A DNA stretch of 64,000 nt, from positions 124,001 to 188,000 of the forward strand of contig NZ_SLYA01000004.1 of assembly GCF_004340965.1 (NCBI RefSeq), given 5' to 3'. Shown here one piece after another: positions 35,582-44,745 of this stretch. A program made the position numbers and the translations under genes. The notes beneath the pieces are model-generated. The model searched no databases. It saw only the letters and a program-made list of their open reading frames with translations, and was not told the DNA's origin. This DNA comes from Sphingomonas sp. PP-CE-1A-559 (GTDB lineage: Bacteria > Pseudomonadota > Alphaproteobacteria > Sphingomonadales > Sphingomonadaceae). The first letter of the stretch is position 1. Every line of letters starts with the position of its first letter.

Positions 35582-35588
35582 TTGCCGT

Positions 35589-35617
35589 CCCTCTCTCCCG
35601 CGGATCGGGAGAGAGGG
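35589..35617. terminator. Bidirectional terminator between convergent genes
   Basis: CCCTCTCTCCCG (35589-35600) pairs perfectly with CGGGAGAGAGGG (35606-35617), loop CGGAT, followed by TTT on the plus strand. It lies eight bases after the fusion gene and eight before the ppdK stop. Confidence 0.75.
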
Positions 35618-35624
35618 TTTCACG

Positions 35625-38288
35625 TCACTTCTTGTTGAGCGCGGCCTGGGCTGCCGCAAGGCGGGCGATCGGGACGCGGTAGGGGCTAGCGGAGACGTAA
35701 TCTAGGCCGACCTTTTCGCAGAACGCGATGCTCGCTGGGTCGCCGCCGTGTTCGCCGCAGATGCCGAGCTTTATTCCTGCCCGCGTTTTGCGGCCGCGTT
35801 CGGCGGCGATCTCGATCAGTTCGCCGACGCCTTCGACGTCGATGCTGACGAACGGGTCCTTCGCGTAGATGCCCTGCTCGACATAGGCGCCGAGGAAGCG
35901 CGAGGCGTCGTCGCGGCTGACACCCAAAGTGGTCTGCGTCAGGTCGTTGGTGCCGAACGAGAAGAACTCGCCGACTTCCGCGATCTCGCCAGCACGGAGG
36001 GCTGCACGGGGGAGTTCGATCATCGTGCCGACGAGGTATTCGATCGTGCGGCCCTTCTCGGCGAACACGGCCTGGGCGGCCTTGTCGACGACGGCCTTCA
36101 TCAGCTCCAGCTCGCGGCGGGTGGCGACCAGCGGGATCATGACTTCGGGGATCGGCGCCGCACCGGACTTCTCCGCGACGTCGACCGCCGCCTCGAAGAT
36201 GGCACGGGCCTGCATCTCGTAGATCTCGGGGTAGGTCACGCCGAGACGGCAGCCTCGGTGGCCGAGCATCGGGTTGAACTCGTGCAACTCCGCCGCGCGG
36301 CGCTTGAGCGTGTCGACGTCGACGCCCGCCGCGGTCGCGACTTCGGCGAATTCGGATTCCTCGTGGGGGAGGAATTCGTGGAGCGGCGGATCGAGCAGAC
36401 GGATCGTCACCGGAAGGCCGGCCATCACCTCGAGGATCTCGGTGAAGTCCTTGCGTTGTTCGGGGAGCAGCTTCTCCAAAGCAACCCGACGCCCCTTCTC
36501 GTCCGAGGCGAGGATCATCTGGCGGACGTTGGTGATGCGGCTGCTCTCGAAGAACATGTGCTCGGTGCGGCAGAGACCGACGCCCTCGGCGCCGAACTCG
36601 CGCGCGACGCGGCAATCCTCGGGCGTCTCGGCGTTGGCGCGGACCTTCAGGCGGCGGACCTCGTCGGCCCAGACCATCAAGGTCGCGAAATCGCCCGACA
36701 GTTCGGGCTGCACGGTCGCGACCGCGCCGATCATCACTTCGCCGGTGGTACCGTCGATGGTGAGCAGGTCGCCCTCCTTCACCTCGCGGCCGCCGCAACG
36801 CATGATCTTCGCCTTGGCGTCGATGGAGAGCGTGCCGGCGCCCGAGACGCAGGGGCGCCCCATGCCGCGTGCCACCACAGCAGCATGCGACGTCATCCCG
36901 CCGCGCGCGGTCAGGATGCCCTTCGCCGCGTGCATGCCGTGGATGTCGTCGGGCGAGGTCTCGGTCCGGACGAGGATCACCGCAACGCCGTCCGCAGCCT
37001 TCTTCTCGGCGGCATCGGCGTCGAACACGACCGCGCCCGAGGCTGCGCCCGGCGATGCGGGGAGGCCCTTGGTCAGCACGTCGCGCGTTGCCTTGGGATC
37101 GAGCGTCGGGTGGAGGAGCTGGTCGAGCGCCATCGGCTCGATGCGCAGGATCGCTTCCTCGCGGGTGATGAGGCCTTCGTTGGCCATGTCGACCGCGATC
37201 TTGAGCGCGGCCTTGGCGGTGCGCTTGCCGGCGCGGGTCTGGAGCATCCAGAGCTTGGTCTTCTCGACCGTGAACTCGATGTCCTGCATGTCGCGATAGT
37301 GGTTTTCGAGCGTGTCGAACACGTCGGCGAGCTGGTGATAGACCTCGGGCATCGCCTCTTCCATCGAGGCGGGCTTGGCGCCGGCGTCTTCGCGCGCGGT
37401 CTTGGTCAGATACTGCGGCGTGCGGATGCCGGCGACGACGTCCTCGCCCTGCGCATTGATCAGGAATTCGCCATAATAGGCGCGGTCGCCCTTCGACGGG
37501 TCGCGCGTGAATGCGACGCCGGTGGCCGAGGTGTCGCCCATGTTGCCGAACACCATCGCCTGGATGTTGACCGCGGTGCCCCAGCCGCCGGGGATGTCGT
37601 TGAGGCGGCGATAGACTTTCGCCCGCTCGGACTGCCACGAGCCGAACACCGCGCCGACCGCGCCCCAGAGCTGATCGTGGACGTCCTGCGGGAAAGGCTT
37701 GCCCCAGAGCTTCTCGACGAGGCCCTTATATTCCGCGACGAGTTTCCGGAGATCGTCGGCGGAGAGTTCGGTGTCGAGCGTGAAGCCCTGGTCTTCCTTG
37801 GCGATCTCGAGCGCTTCCTCGAACGCGCCGTGATCGAGTTCGAGGACGACGTCGGCGTACATCTGAATGAAGCGGCGATAGCTGTCCCAGGCGAAGCGCG
37901 CGTCCTCGGACTTGGCGGCGAGGCCTTCGACGGTCTGGTCGTTGAGGCCGAGGTTGAGGACGGTGTCCATCATCCCGGGCATCGAAGCGCGGGCACCGCT
38001 GCGGACAGAGACAAGCAATGGGTCCGCGGGATCGCCGAACTTCTTGCCGGTGACGCCCTCGATGTGCGCGAGGCCGGTGGCGACTTCGTCGCGCAGGCCT
38101 TGCGGGAACTGGCCGCCCTCGTCGTAATAGACCGCGCAGAAATCGGTCGAGATCGTGAAGCCCGGCGGGACCGGCAGGCCGATCGACGCCATCTCGGCGA
38201 GGTTCGCCCCCTTGCCGCCGAGCAGGTTCTTGTCGCCCTTGCCGCCATCCGAAACACCGCCGCCGAAGCGATACACATATTGGGTCAT
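35625..38288 (-). CDS. ppdK: Pyruvate, phosphate dikinase
   Basis: Interconverts pyruvate, ATP and Pi with phosphoenolpyruvate, AMP and PPi in the cytosol. 887 aa, normal length. The N-terminal ATP-grasp domain opens with LLGGKGANLAEMASIGLPVP; the swivelling phosphohistidine domain shows GGMTSHAAVVARGMGRPCVS (near residue 465). The C-terminal PEP-binding barrel includes GTNDLTQTTLGVSRDDASRF and LGICGEHGGDP. It is the last gene of a glyQ-glyS-ppdK run on the minus strand. A long open frame lies antisense to it and is only a shadow. Confidence 0.97.
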   Translation of the reverse strand: MTQYVYRFGGGVSDGGKGDKNLLGGKGANLAEMASIGLPVPPGFTISTDFCAVYYDEGGQFPQGLRDEVATGLAHIEGVTGKKFGDPADPLLVSVRSGARASMPGMMDTVLNLGLNDQTVEGLAAKSEDARFAWDSYRRFIQMYADVVLELDHGAFEEALEIAKEDQGFTLDTELSADDLRKLVAEYKGLVEKLWGKPFPQDVHDQLWGAVGAVFGSWQSERAKVYRRLNDIPGGWGTAVNIQAMVFGNMGDTSATGVAFTRDPSKGDRAYYGEFLINAQGEDVVAGIRTPQYLTKTAREDAGAKPASMEEAMPEVYHQLADVFDTLENHYRDMQDIEFTVEKTKLWMLQTRAGKRTAKAALKIAVDMANEGLITREEAILRIEPMALDQLLHPTLDPKATRDVLTKGLPASPGAASGAVVFDADAAEKKAADGVAVILVRTETSPDDIHGMHAAKGILTARGGMTSHAAVVARGMGRPCVSGAGTLSIDAKAKIMRCGGREVKEGDLLTIDGTTGEVMIGAVATVQPELSGDFATLMVWADEVRRLKVRANAETPEDCRVAREFGAEGVGLCRTEHMFFESSRITNVRQMILASDEKGRRVALEKLLPEQRKDFTEILEVMAGLPVTIRLLDPPLHEFLPHEESEFAEVATAAGVDVDTLKRRAAELHEFNPMLGHRGCRLGVTYPEIYEMQARAIFEAAVDVAEKSGAAPIPEVMIPLVATRRELELMKAVVDKAAQAVFAEKGRTIEYLVGTMIELPRAALRAGEIAEVGEFFSFGTNDLTQTTLGVSRDDASRFLGAYVEQGIYAKDPFVSIDVEGVGELIEIAAERGRKTRAGIKLGICGEHGGDPASIAFCEKVGLDYVSASPYRVPIARLAAAQAALNKK

Positions 38289-38379
38289 GGTCGGTCCTCT
38301 AAGTGTTTGTTTTTACCCGCAAGACGGCGCGGAAGTGCACAAAGTGCAGACGCTGGGAGCATCTGCACTTCGCCTCAAA

Positions 38380-40842
38380 TCACCCCTCGATCTTCGAGAA
38401 ATCCGCGACGTTGTGCACTGCGGCGCGGACTCGCTCAAGTAGCGCGAGACGAGCGGATCGCTTGGCGGGATCGGAATCGTTGACGATAACGCTATCAAAG
38501 AACGCGTCGATCGGGGCCCGGAGCGACGCGAGCGCGGCCATGGCGGCGGCGAAATCCTCGCGTGCGATCGCGGCGGTGGCGAGGGGTTCGGCGGAGTCGA
38601 GCGCGGTCATCAGCGCAGCCTCTGCCGGTTCGGGGGTGTAGGACAGCGTTTCCTCTTCGCCCCTCCCTGGAAGGGAGGGGTCGGGGGTGGGTCGGTCCGA
38701 GGCGGGCGCGACGTTCCCACGAGGGCTACCCACCCCCGGCCCCTCCCTTTCAGGGATGGGAGCAGAAGAGGCGGCGTCGTCCTTCGGCGCCTCCTTCTTC
38801 AGGATATTGGCGGCGCGCTTGTAACCGGCGAGCAGGTTCGCCCCGTCCTCGGTGGTCACGAACGCCTGAAGCGCGTGGACGCGCGCGAGCAGGCGGACGA
38901 GATCGTCCTCGCCGCCTAGCGCGAACACCGCGTCGATCAGGTCGTGCCGGACGCCGGCTTCGCGTTGCTGGACCGAGAGTCTTTCCCCGAAAAACGGAAC
39001 GATCTCTTGCTGCTTCATATCAGCGAAGGCGAACACTGCCGCGGGTACTTGGTCTTCGGACAGGCGTGCAGTCAGAACGCTCTCTAAACTCCCGCCCCGC
39101 AAACCTTCCGTTTGGATGTCGTGTTGGGATGCCAAGGAAAAGAACGCTGCCATCCGGTCGTCCGAAATTTCGTCTACCCGACGCGCGCCAGCCAGCAACC
39201 GGTTCCACCAAAACACGCCGTGCTGGGTAAGTGCCTGAATCAAAGCCCGACGAAAGCCAAGTCGCAGTTGGTTGACGGTAATGATGCGGATGGCACCCAG
39301 CGCCGCTCGACGTAGAGCAAAAGGATCCTTCGAGCCCGTTGGCTTCTCGTTAATCCCGAAGAAGCCAGCAATCGTATCCAGCTTGTCCGCCAAGCTCACG
39401 GCCACCGTTACCGGGTCGGTGGGGACGTCGTCGCCTTGGCCGACCGGCTTGTAGTGGTCGCGGATGGCGGTGGCGACGGCCGGGTGCTCGCCCTGCGCGG
39501 CAGCGTAGTAGCCGCCCATCAGGCCTTGTAGCTCGGGGAACTCGCCGACCATGCCGGTTACGAGGTCTGCCTTTGCGAGGCGGGCTGCGCGGTCTGCTAG
39601 GGTGGCCAACTGCTCCCTCTCCCCTGCGGGGAGAGGGTTGGGGTGAGGGGCAGTACCGGGCGCTGCGCTGCTTGGCAGCCCCTCACCCCGACCCTCTCCC
39701 CGGAGGGGAGAGGGAGCAGAAGTGACGATGCCCTCTTCTACCAGCCAGCGGGCGAGCTTCGCTACGCGGTCGACCTTGTCGGCTACCGTGCCGAGCTTTT
39801 CGTGGAAGACGATCTTCGACAGCTTGTCCGCCTGCTCTGCGAGCGGGACCTTCAAGTCGGTGTCGTAGAAGAACTTCGCATCCGACAAGCGCGCGGCGAG
39901 GACCTTGCGGTTGCCCTCGACGATCTTCGCGCCGCCGTCGTGGGCGGCGATGTTAGCGGTACAGACAAAGGCGTTGGCCAATTTTCCGTCGGCGCCGCGG
40001 CAGACGAAATATTTCTGGTTCACGCGCGCCGTGAGCTGGATCACCTCGGGCGGGACGTCGAGAAACGCGGGATCGAACTGGCCTAGCAGGGGAATCGGCC
40101 ACTCGGTGAGGCCGGCATTCTCCGCGACGAGGCCTTCGTCCTCGATCAGTTCGAGCCCGGCCTGCGCCGCGGCTTCGCGGGCGTGGTCGCGGATCAGCGT
40201 GGCGCGTTCGTCGTGGTCGACGATGACGTGGCAGGCGCGCAGTTTCTCGACATAGTCGTGCGCGCCGCCGATCGTGATCTGGTACGGGTGGTGGAAGCGG
40301 TGGCCGAGCGTGGCGGCGCCGCTGGCGATGCCGGCAATCTCGAACGGCACGATCTCTTCGCCGAGCAGCGCGACGATGCCTTGCAGCGGGCGGACCCAGC
40401 GGAGCGATTCGGTGCTGGCGGAGGCATCGCCCCAGCGCATCGACTTCGGCCACGGGAACGCGCGGACGATCGCGGGGATCGCTTCGGCCAGAACGGCGGC
40501 GGTGGCGCGGCCGGGCTTTTCGGTGACCGCGAAGAGCGTGCCGTTGCGGTCTATCAGTTGCTCGCGCGTGAGGCCGGTTTTGCGGAGGAAGCCTTCGAGC
40601 GCCTGGGGGGGGGCGGAAGTCTTGGGGCCCTTGGTTTCCTCGGAGACGGCGGCGGTCTCGAGCGGCAGGTCGCGCGCGATCAGCGTCAGGCGGCGCGGGG
40701 TCGCGTAGGTGACGATGGCGCCGGTGGCGATGCCGGCCTTGGCGAGCTCGGCGGTGAACAGCTTCGCGAGGTCTTCACGCGCCTTGGACTGCATCCGGGC
40801 GGGGATTTCTTCGGAGCGGAGTTCTAGGAGGAAGTCGGTCAT
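38380..40842 (-). CDS. glyS: Glycyl-tRNA synthetase beta subunit, with two palindrome-derived insertions
   Basis: Beta subunit of the alpha2beta2 glycyl-tRNA synthetase. It carries the HD-like and anticodon-binding regions. 820 aa, long against the roughly 690 of E. coli. Start ATG 40842 (FLLELRSEEIPARMQ) is the family N-terminus. Two inserts interrupt the alignment with E. coli GlyS: APHPNPLPAGERE and flanks (DNA 39612-39719), just before LATLADRAARLAKADLVTGM; and RPTPDPSLPGRGEEE and flanks (DNA 38653-38770), after YKRAANILKKEAPKDD. Both are intergenic-type palindromic repeats read in frame. DNA at about 38980-39400 also has unusual codon use. Confidence 0.95.
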   Translation of the reverse strand: MTDFLLELRSEEIPARMQSKAREDLAKLFTAELAKAGIATGAIVTYATPRRLTLIARDLPLETAAVSEETKGPKTSAPPQALEGFLRKTGLTREQLIDRNGTLFAVTEKPGRATAAVLAEAIPAIVRAFPWPKSMRWGDASASTESLRWVRPLQGIVALLGEEIVPFEIAGIASGAATLGHRFHHPYQITIGGAHDYVEKLRACHVIVDHDERATLIRDHAREAAAQAGLELIEDEGLVAENAGLTEWPIPLLGQFDPAFLDVPPEVIQLTARVNQKYFVCRGADGKLANAFVCTANIAAHDGGAKIVEGNRKVLAARLSDAKFFYDTDLKVPLAEQADKLSKIVFHEKLGTVADKVDRVAKLARWLVEEGIVTSAPSPLRGEGRGEGLPSSAAPGTAPHPNPLPAGEREQLATLADRAARLAKADLVTGMVGEFPELQGLMGGYYAAAQGEHPAVATAIRDHYKPVGQGDDVPTDPVTVAVSLADKLDTIAGFFGINEKPTGSKDPFALRRAALGAIRIITVNQLRLGFRRALIQALTQHGVFWWNRLLAGARRVDEISDDRMAAFFSLASQHDIQTEGLRGGSLESVLTARLSEDQVPAAVFAFADMKQQEIVPFFGERLSVQQREAGVRHDLIDAVFALGGEDDLVRLLARVHALQAFVTTEDGANLLAGYKRAANILKKEAPKDDAASSAPIPEREGPGVGSPRGNVAPASDRPTPDPSLPGRGEEETLSYTPEPAEAALMTALDSAEPLATAAIAREDFAAAMAALASLRAPIDAFFDSVIVNDSDPAKRSARLALLERVRAAVHNVADFSKIEG
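38653..38770. repeat. Palindromic element, family A, copy 1, inside glyS
   Basis: Arms CCCCTCCCTGGAAGGGAGGG with GTCGGGGGTGGGTCGG and CTACCCACCCCCGGCCCCTC with CCTTTCAGGGATGGGAG. Each arm has its own small hairpin. The same arms recur between genes at 58822-58944 with a different centre. The reading frame of glyS passes through it without a stop. Confidence 0.85.
39612..39719. repeat. Palindromic element, family B, copy 1, inside glyS
   Basis: 108 bp (36 codons). Arms GCTCCCTCTCCCCTGCGGGG with AGAGGGTTGGGGTGAGGGG and CCCCTCACCCCGACCCTC with TCCCCGGAGGGGAGAGGGAG. A longer relative is intergenic at 42985-43119. The outer arms are near-perfect reverse complements. Confidence 0.85.
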
Positions 40843-40873
40843 TTGGGTTCGCACGCGAAGAAGAAGGAGTTGA

Positions 40874-41049
40874 GTTCACGCGGAGACGCGGAGACGCGGA
40901 GTAGAAGGGGAGACAGGCTTTCAGCGCTGCGCGCGGCTGTTCGACGCCGCAGGCGTCTCGGAACATGAGGCTGGAGCACGGGCGAAAGAATGCGGAAGCG
41001 AGACACCCCTTCTCCCTTCTGCTCCGCGTCTCCGCGTCTCCGCGTGAAC
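40874..41049. repeat. Palindromic element, family F, copy 1, between glyQ and glyS
   Basis: Outer arms GTTCACGCGGAGACGCGGAG then ACGCGGAGTAGAAGGGGAG, and CCCCTTCTCCCTTCTGCTCC then GCGTCTCCGCGTCTCCGCGTGAAC. Within each arm the 8-nt unit GGAGACGC (or its complement) is tandemly repeated. The ~90 bp centre is unrelated to the second copy at 53517-53720. Confidence 0.85.
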
Positions 41050-41068
41050 ATACCTTCTAACGAGCGCA

Positions 41069-41959
41069 TCATGCTGCCCATCCGTGCTTGTCCATCCAGG
41101 CGGCGCAGGCGCCCTTCGCGAGGTCTCGGACTCGGCCCATATAGGCTTGGCGTTCGGCTACGGAGATTACGCCGCGGGCCTGGAGCAGGTTGAAGATGTG
41201 GCTGGCTTTGATCGCCTGCTCGTAGGCTGGGATCGGGAGCTTGGCGGCCAGTGAGTTCTCGCATTCGGCGACATGCTTGCGGAACTGGTCGAAGAGCGAG
41301 TCCGTGTCGGCGATCTCGAAGTTCCACTTCGACATCTCCTGCTCGTTCTCCAGGAATACGTCACCATAGGTCACCCCGGCGTCGTTGAACGCCAGGTCGT
41401 AGACCGAGTCCTTGTCCTGGATATACATCGCGAGGCGCTCCAGCCCGTAGGTGAGTTCTCCCGCGACGGGCTTCATGTCGAAGCCGCCCATCTGCTGGAA
41501 ATAGGTGAACTGCGTCACCTCCATGCCGTCGCACCAGACCTCCCAGCCGAGACCCCAGGCGCCGAGCGTCGGGCTTTCCCAGTCGTCCTCGACGAAGCGG
41601 ATGTCGTGCTTCAGCATGTCGATGCCGATCGCCGCGAGGCTGCCGAGGTAGAGTTCCTGGAGGTTGGCGGGGCTCGGTTTCAGGATGACCTGATACTGGT
41701 AGTAATGCTGGAGCCGGTTGGGGTTCTCGCCGTAGCGGCCGTCGGTCGGGCGGCGGCAGGGCTGCACGAACGCGGCGTTCCACGGCTTCGGCCCGAGCGC
41801 GCGGAGCGTCGTCGCGGTGTGGAAGGTGCCCGCGCCCATTTCCATGTCGTAGGGCTGCAGGATCAGGCATCCGTGTTCGCTCCAGTAATCGTGGAGCGTG
41901 AGGATCATGCGCTGGAAGCTAAGAGGCTTTATCGTTGGCTGGATCTGGGGCTGGGTCAC
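41069..41959 (-). CDS. glyQ: Glycyl-tRNA synthetase alpha subunit
   Basis: Catalytic alpha subunit, class II synthetase core. 296 aa, usual length. Motifs include [20 protein letters not shown], then [40 protein letters not shown] (motif 2), [20 protein letters not shown] and [16 protein letters not shown] (motif 3). It is transcribed toward glyS, which normally follows closely; here 226 bp with a palindromic element lie between them. Confidence 0.97.
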   Translation of the reverse strand: MTQPQIQPTIKPLSFQRMILTLHDYWSEHGCLILQPYDMEMGAGTFHTATTLRALGPKPWNAAFVQPCRRPTDGRYGENPNRLQHYYQYQVILKPSPANLQELYLGSLAAIGIDMLKHDIRFVEDDWESPTLGAWGLGWEVWCDGMEVTQFTYFQQMGGFDMKPVAGELTYGLERLAMYIQDKDSVYDLAFNDAGVTYGDVFLENEQEMSKWNFEIADTDSLFDQFRKHVAECENSLAAKLPIPAYEQAIKASHIFNLLQARGVISVAERQAYMGRVRDLAKGACAAWMDKHGWAA

Positions 41960-42021
41960 GCGCGGGCTTTGGCGGATGGGGGTGCGGGAGGCAAGTGGTG
42001 CGTTGCGGCCGGGCGTCCTAC

Positions 42022-42975
42022 ATGGGCTGCATCAACGATAAGGATGCCGTCACCTTGAAGCTGTTTTCGAAGATCGTTTCGTTCCGATCCGCGCTGTCCG
42101 CCATCGCCATGGCGTTCGCCCTGCCCGCCTGTGCGCAGGTCGCGCCAAAGCCGGCTCAGGCCGCGAACGATGCCGATCCGGCGCTTTGGGTGGTGAAGGA
42201 CAAGGACACGACGATCTACCTGTTCGGGACGATCCATGTGTTGAAGCCCGGCATGACGTGGTTCGACGAGGCGGTGAAGACCGCGTTCGATCGGTCGAAC
42301 CAGGTGGTGCTGGAGCTGGTGATGCCCGATCCTGCGAAGATGCAGTCGCTGGTGATGGCGACCGGCGTGTCGAAGGACGGCCCGACGCTGACCGAGCAGC
42401 TGCCCGCGGACAAGCGTGCGGCGTATGCCAAGGCGGTGACCGATTTGGGGCTGCCGGCGAATGCGTTCGATCGGTTCAAGCCGTGGCTGGCGGCGACCAA
42501 CCTGTCGATCGCACCGCTGTCGAAGCTTGGGTACGACTCGGCTAATGGGCCGGAACAGGTGATTACGGCGGCGGCGAAGGCTGCGGGGAAGCCGGTGATC
42601 GGGCTGGAGACGGCGGAGCAGCAGCTGGGGTATTTCGGGGGGCTGTCGCAGAAGGCGCAGATCCAGTTTCTGGGGAGCACGATCGACGAGTTGCCCAAGC
42701 TCGAGAGCACGATGGCGACGATGGTGGACGAGTGGGCGAAGGGGGATCCTGAAGCTCTCGCTAAGGAAATGAACGATAGCCTCAAGGACTCGCCCGAGGT
42801 GGCCAAGGTTTTGCTGGTGGATCGCAATGCGCGTTGGGCCGAGTGGGTGAAGACTCGACTCGGGACGCCGGGGACTGTGTTTATCGCGGTCGGTGCTGGG
42901 CACCTGGCGGGCAAGGATAGCGTCCAGGCGCAGTTGGCGAAGCTTGGGGTGAAGGCCGAGCGGGTCAAGTATTGA
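42022..42975 (+). CDS. TraB/GumN-family protein
   Basis: 317 aa exported protein of the TraB/GumN (Tiki-like) family, a group suspected to be metalloproteases or ligand-binding proteins; the exact role is unknown. The family opening [20 protein letters not shown] follows a signal peptide ([17 protein letters not shown]; the Cys could be lipidated). The family end ([20 protein letters not shown]) is also present. Glu and His positions around GTIH and GHLAG fit the proposed metal site. The start is uncertain: ATG 42022 avoids overlap with glyQ; TTG 42055 is possible. Confidence 0.85.
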   Translation: MGCINDKDAVTLKLFSKIVSFRSALSAIAMAFALPACAQVAPKPAQAANDADPALWVVKDKDTTIYLFGTIHVLKPGMTWFDEAVKTAFDRSNQVVLELVMPDPAKMQSLVMATGVSKDGPTLTEQLPADKRAAYAKAVTDLGLPANAFDRFKPWLAATNLSIAPLSKLGYDSANGPEQVITAAAKAAGKPVIGLETAEQQLGYFGGLSQKAQIQFLGSTIDELPKLESTMATMVDEWAKGDPEALAKEMNDSLKDSPEVAKVLLVDRNARWAEWVKTRLGTPGTVFIAVGAGHLAGKDSVQAQLAKLGVKAERVKY

Positions 42976-42984
42976 GCGACTAAA

Positions 42985-43119
42985 CCCCTCTCCCTCCGGG
43001 GAGAGGGAGGGGCGCGCTGCGAAGCAGTGGGAAGGTGAGGGCACGGTCGGCCGCAAGCGCGTGCCCTCACCCTTCCGGCGCAAGCGCGCCTCCCTCCCTC
43101 TCCCCCGAGGGGAGAGGGG
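42985..43119. repeat. Palindromic element, family B relative, copy 2
   Basis: About 135 bp. Arms CCCCTCTCCCTCCGGGGAGA then GGGAGGGGCGCGC, and GCGCGCCTCCCTCCCTCTCC then CCCGAGGGGAGAGGGG. Nested inside is GTGAGGGCACG / CGTGCCCTCAC. It directly follows the TraB/GumN gene and could terminate it. Confidence 0.8.
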
Positions 43120-43227
43120 TAGAATTGCTTTTCCTCGCCAGTTCCGCTATGCGCCCGCGCTTCCGGTCCATGGTCATCCCTGGAGGCGTGGGCGGGAAGG
43201 ACAACAAACGAGTTTCGGAGAATACAG

Positions 43228-43926
43228 ATGAGCGACCAGTTGACGCTCGCAGCCGAGACGCGTGACCGGGTTGGCAAGGGAGCCTCCCGGGCGCTGCGTC
43301 GTGATGGCCGCGTGCCTGCCGTGATCTACGGCCTGAACCAGGAACCAACCTCGGTTCACCTCGAGGAAAAGGCGCTGATGAAGGCGCTGATGACCGGCCA
43401 CTTCATGAATTCCGTGGTGATGGTCAACGGCGTGCGCACGCTGCCGAAGGACGTCTCGTTCCACCCGGTTTCGGATCGCCCGATCCATGTCGACTTCCTG
43501 CGCATCGGCGAGCATTCGACCGTGACGGTCGCCGTGCCGATCGCGTTCACCGACGAGGACGACGCACCGGGCATCAAGAAGGGCAAGGGCGTCCTCAACA
43601 TCACGCGTCACGAGATCGAACTGGTCGTCGACGCTTCGGACATCCCGAGCGAGATCACGATTTCGCTCGCCGGTCTGGAGATCGGTGATTCGATCCACAT
43701 CAGCGACGTGAAGCTGCCCAAGGGCGCGACGCCCGCGATCGACGACCGCGACTTCGCGATCGCCACGATCGTGCCGCCGACCGTGCCGACCGTCGAGGAC
43801 GAAGAGCTCGAGGCTGAAGTCGCCGAAGCTCAGGCTGCCGAGGCTGCTTCGGACGAAGAGCCGGTCGTTGAGCCTAACGACGATGACAATGACGACGACA
43901 AGATCACGCCGCAGAAGAAGGACTGA
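43228..43926 (+). CDS. rplY: 50S ribosomal protein L25/general stress protein Ctc
   Basis: Binds 5S rRNA in the large subunit. 232 aa, the long TL5/Ctc form with an added beta domain. The N-terminal L25 domain has [20 protein letters not shown], then [20 protein letters not shown]. The second domain includes [20 protein letters not shown] and [14 protein letters not shown]. The C-terminus is an acidic Glu/Ala and Asp-rich tail ending ITPQKKD. GGAG precedes ATG 43228. Followed by a strong terminator; pth lies downstream, a common pairing. Confidence 0.95.
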   Translation: MSDQLTLAAETRDRVGKGASRALRRDGRVPAVIYGLNQEPTSVHLEEKALMKALMTGHFMNSVVMVNGVRTLPKDVSFHPVSDRPIHVDFLRIGEHSTVTVAVPIAFTDEDDAPGIKKGKGVLNITRHEIELVVDASDIPSEITISLAGLEIGDSIHISDVKLPKGATPAIDDRDFAIATIVPPTVPTVEDEELEAEVAEAQAAEAASDEEPVVEPNDDDNDDDKITPQKKD

Positions 43927-43957
43927 GGGTTCAGCCCTTCGTCTTAGGATGATCTGG

Positions 43958-43987
43958 CGGGCGGGAAAGCTAGGGCTTTCCCGCCCG
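43958..43987 (+). terminator. Intrinsic terminator after rplY
   Basis: CGGGCGGGAAAGC (43958-43970) and GCTTTCCCGCCCG (43975-43987) form a perfect 13-bp stem with loop TAGG, followed by TTTCGTTTT. Located 32 bp after the rplY stop. Confidence 0.88.
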
Positions 43988-44040
43988 TTTCGTTTTGTAG
44001 CTGTTCGCACCACCCAAAACCGCCATCCCCTCGCCCTCCC

Positions 44041-44136
44041 CGTCATCCCCGCGCAAGCGGGGATCCAGACCCTCGGACCTTTCTGAGGAATCGAGAGGTT
44101 CGCCAATATGGGTTCCCGTCTCCGCGGGAATGACGG
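44041..44136. repeat. Palindromic element, family D-like, copy 1
   Basis: Arms CGTCATCCCCGCGCAAGCGG then GGATCCAGA, and GGTTCCCGTCTCCGCGGGAA then TGACGG; each arm also folds on itself (CCCCGC/GCGGGG; CCCG/CGGG). It lies between the rplY terminator and pth, ending 39 bp before pth. Confidence 0.7.
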
Positions 44137-44175
44137 TAGGGGCACGGGCAACGACCGTTTCTTGGAGAATCACAC

Positions 44176-44745
44176 GTGCAGATCTGGGCGGGACTCGGCA
44201 ATCCGGGGGCGCAATATGCGATGCACCGGCACAATGTCGGGTTCATGGTCGCCGACGCGATCGCCGAGGTGCACGGCTTCGGCGCGGTCAAGAAGCAGTT
44301 CCAGGGCTGGACGCAGGAGGGGCGGATCGGCTCGCAGAAGATCCTGCTGCTGAAGCCAGCCACCTTCATGAACGAAAGCGGCCGCGCGATCGGCGAGGCG
44401 CTGCGGTTCTACAAGCTCGGCGTCGAGGCGCTGACGGTGTTCCACGACGAACTCGATATCGCGCCGTTCCGCGTGAAGGTGAAGACCGGCGGCGGGACCG
44501 CGGGGCATAACGGGCTGCGCTCGACCGACCAGCATCTGGGACCGGAGTTTCGCCGCGTGCGGCTGGGGATCGGGCATCCCGGGCACAAGGATCGCGTCAC
44601 CGGCTATGTGCTCGGGAATTATGCGAAGGCCGAGATCGAGCCGTTGTCCGACATGCTCGGCGCGGTCGCGGCGGAGGCCAAGTGGTTGGCGGAAGGCGAC
44701 GACGTCCGCTTTATGAACGATGTCGCGTTGAGGATGCAGCCATGA
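44176..44745 (+). CDS. pth: Peptidyl-tRNA hydrolase
   Basis: Recycles peptidyl-tRNA released from stalled ribosomes. 189 aa. Motifs WAGLGNPGAQYAMHRHNVGF (catalytic His), LLKPATFMNESGRAIG, TVFHDELDIAPFRVKVKTGG (catalytic Asp) and GHNGLRSTDQHLG are all present. The start is GTG at 44176 with GGAG upstream. The stop overlaps the next gene by four bases (ATGA), coupling it to a 2-oxoglutarate oxygenase-like protein. Confidence 0.96.
   Translation: MQIWAGLGNPGAQYAMHRHNVGFMVADAIAEVHGFGAVKKQFQGWTQEGRIGSQKILLLKPATFMNESGRAIGEALRFYKLGVEALTVFHDELDIAPFRVKVKTGGGTAGHNGLRSTDQHLGPEFRRVRLGIGHPGHKDRVTGYVLGNYAKAEIEPLSDMLGAVAAEAKWLAEGDDVRFMNDVALRMQP

Noticed and set aside
35748..38483. A 911-codon open frame antisense to ppdK
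   Set aside because: It is a shadow of high-GC coding sequence: low-complexity, His/Asp/Arg/Glu-heavy, no domain, and fully covered by the clear ppdK gene.
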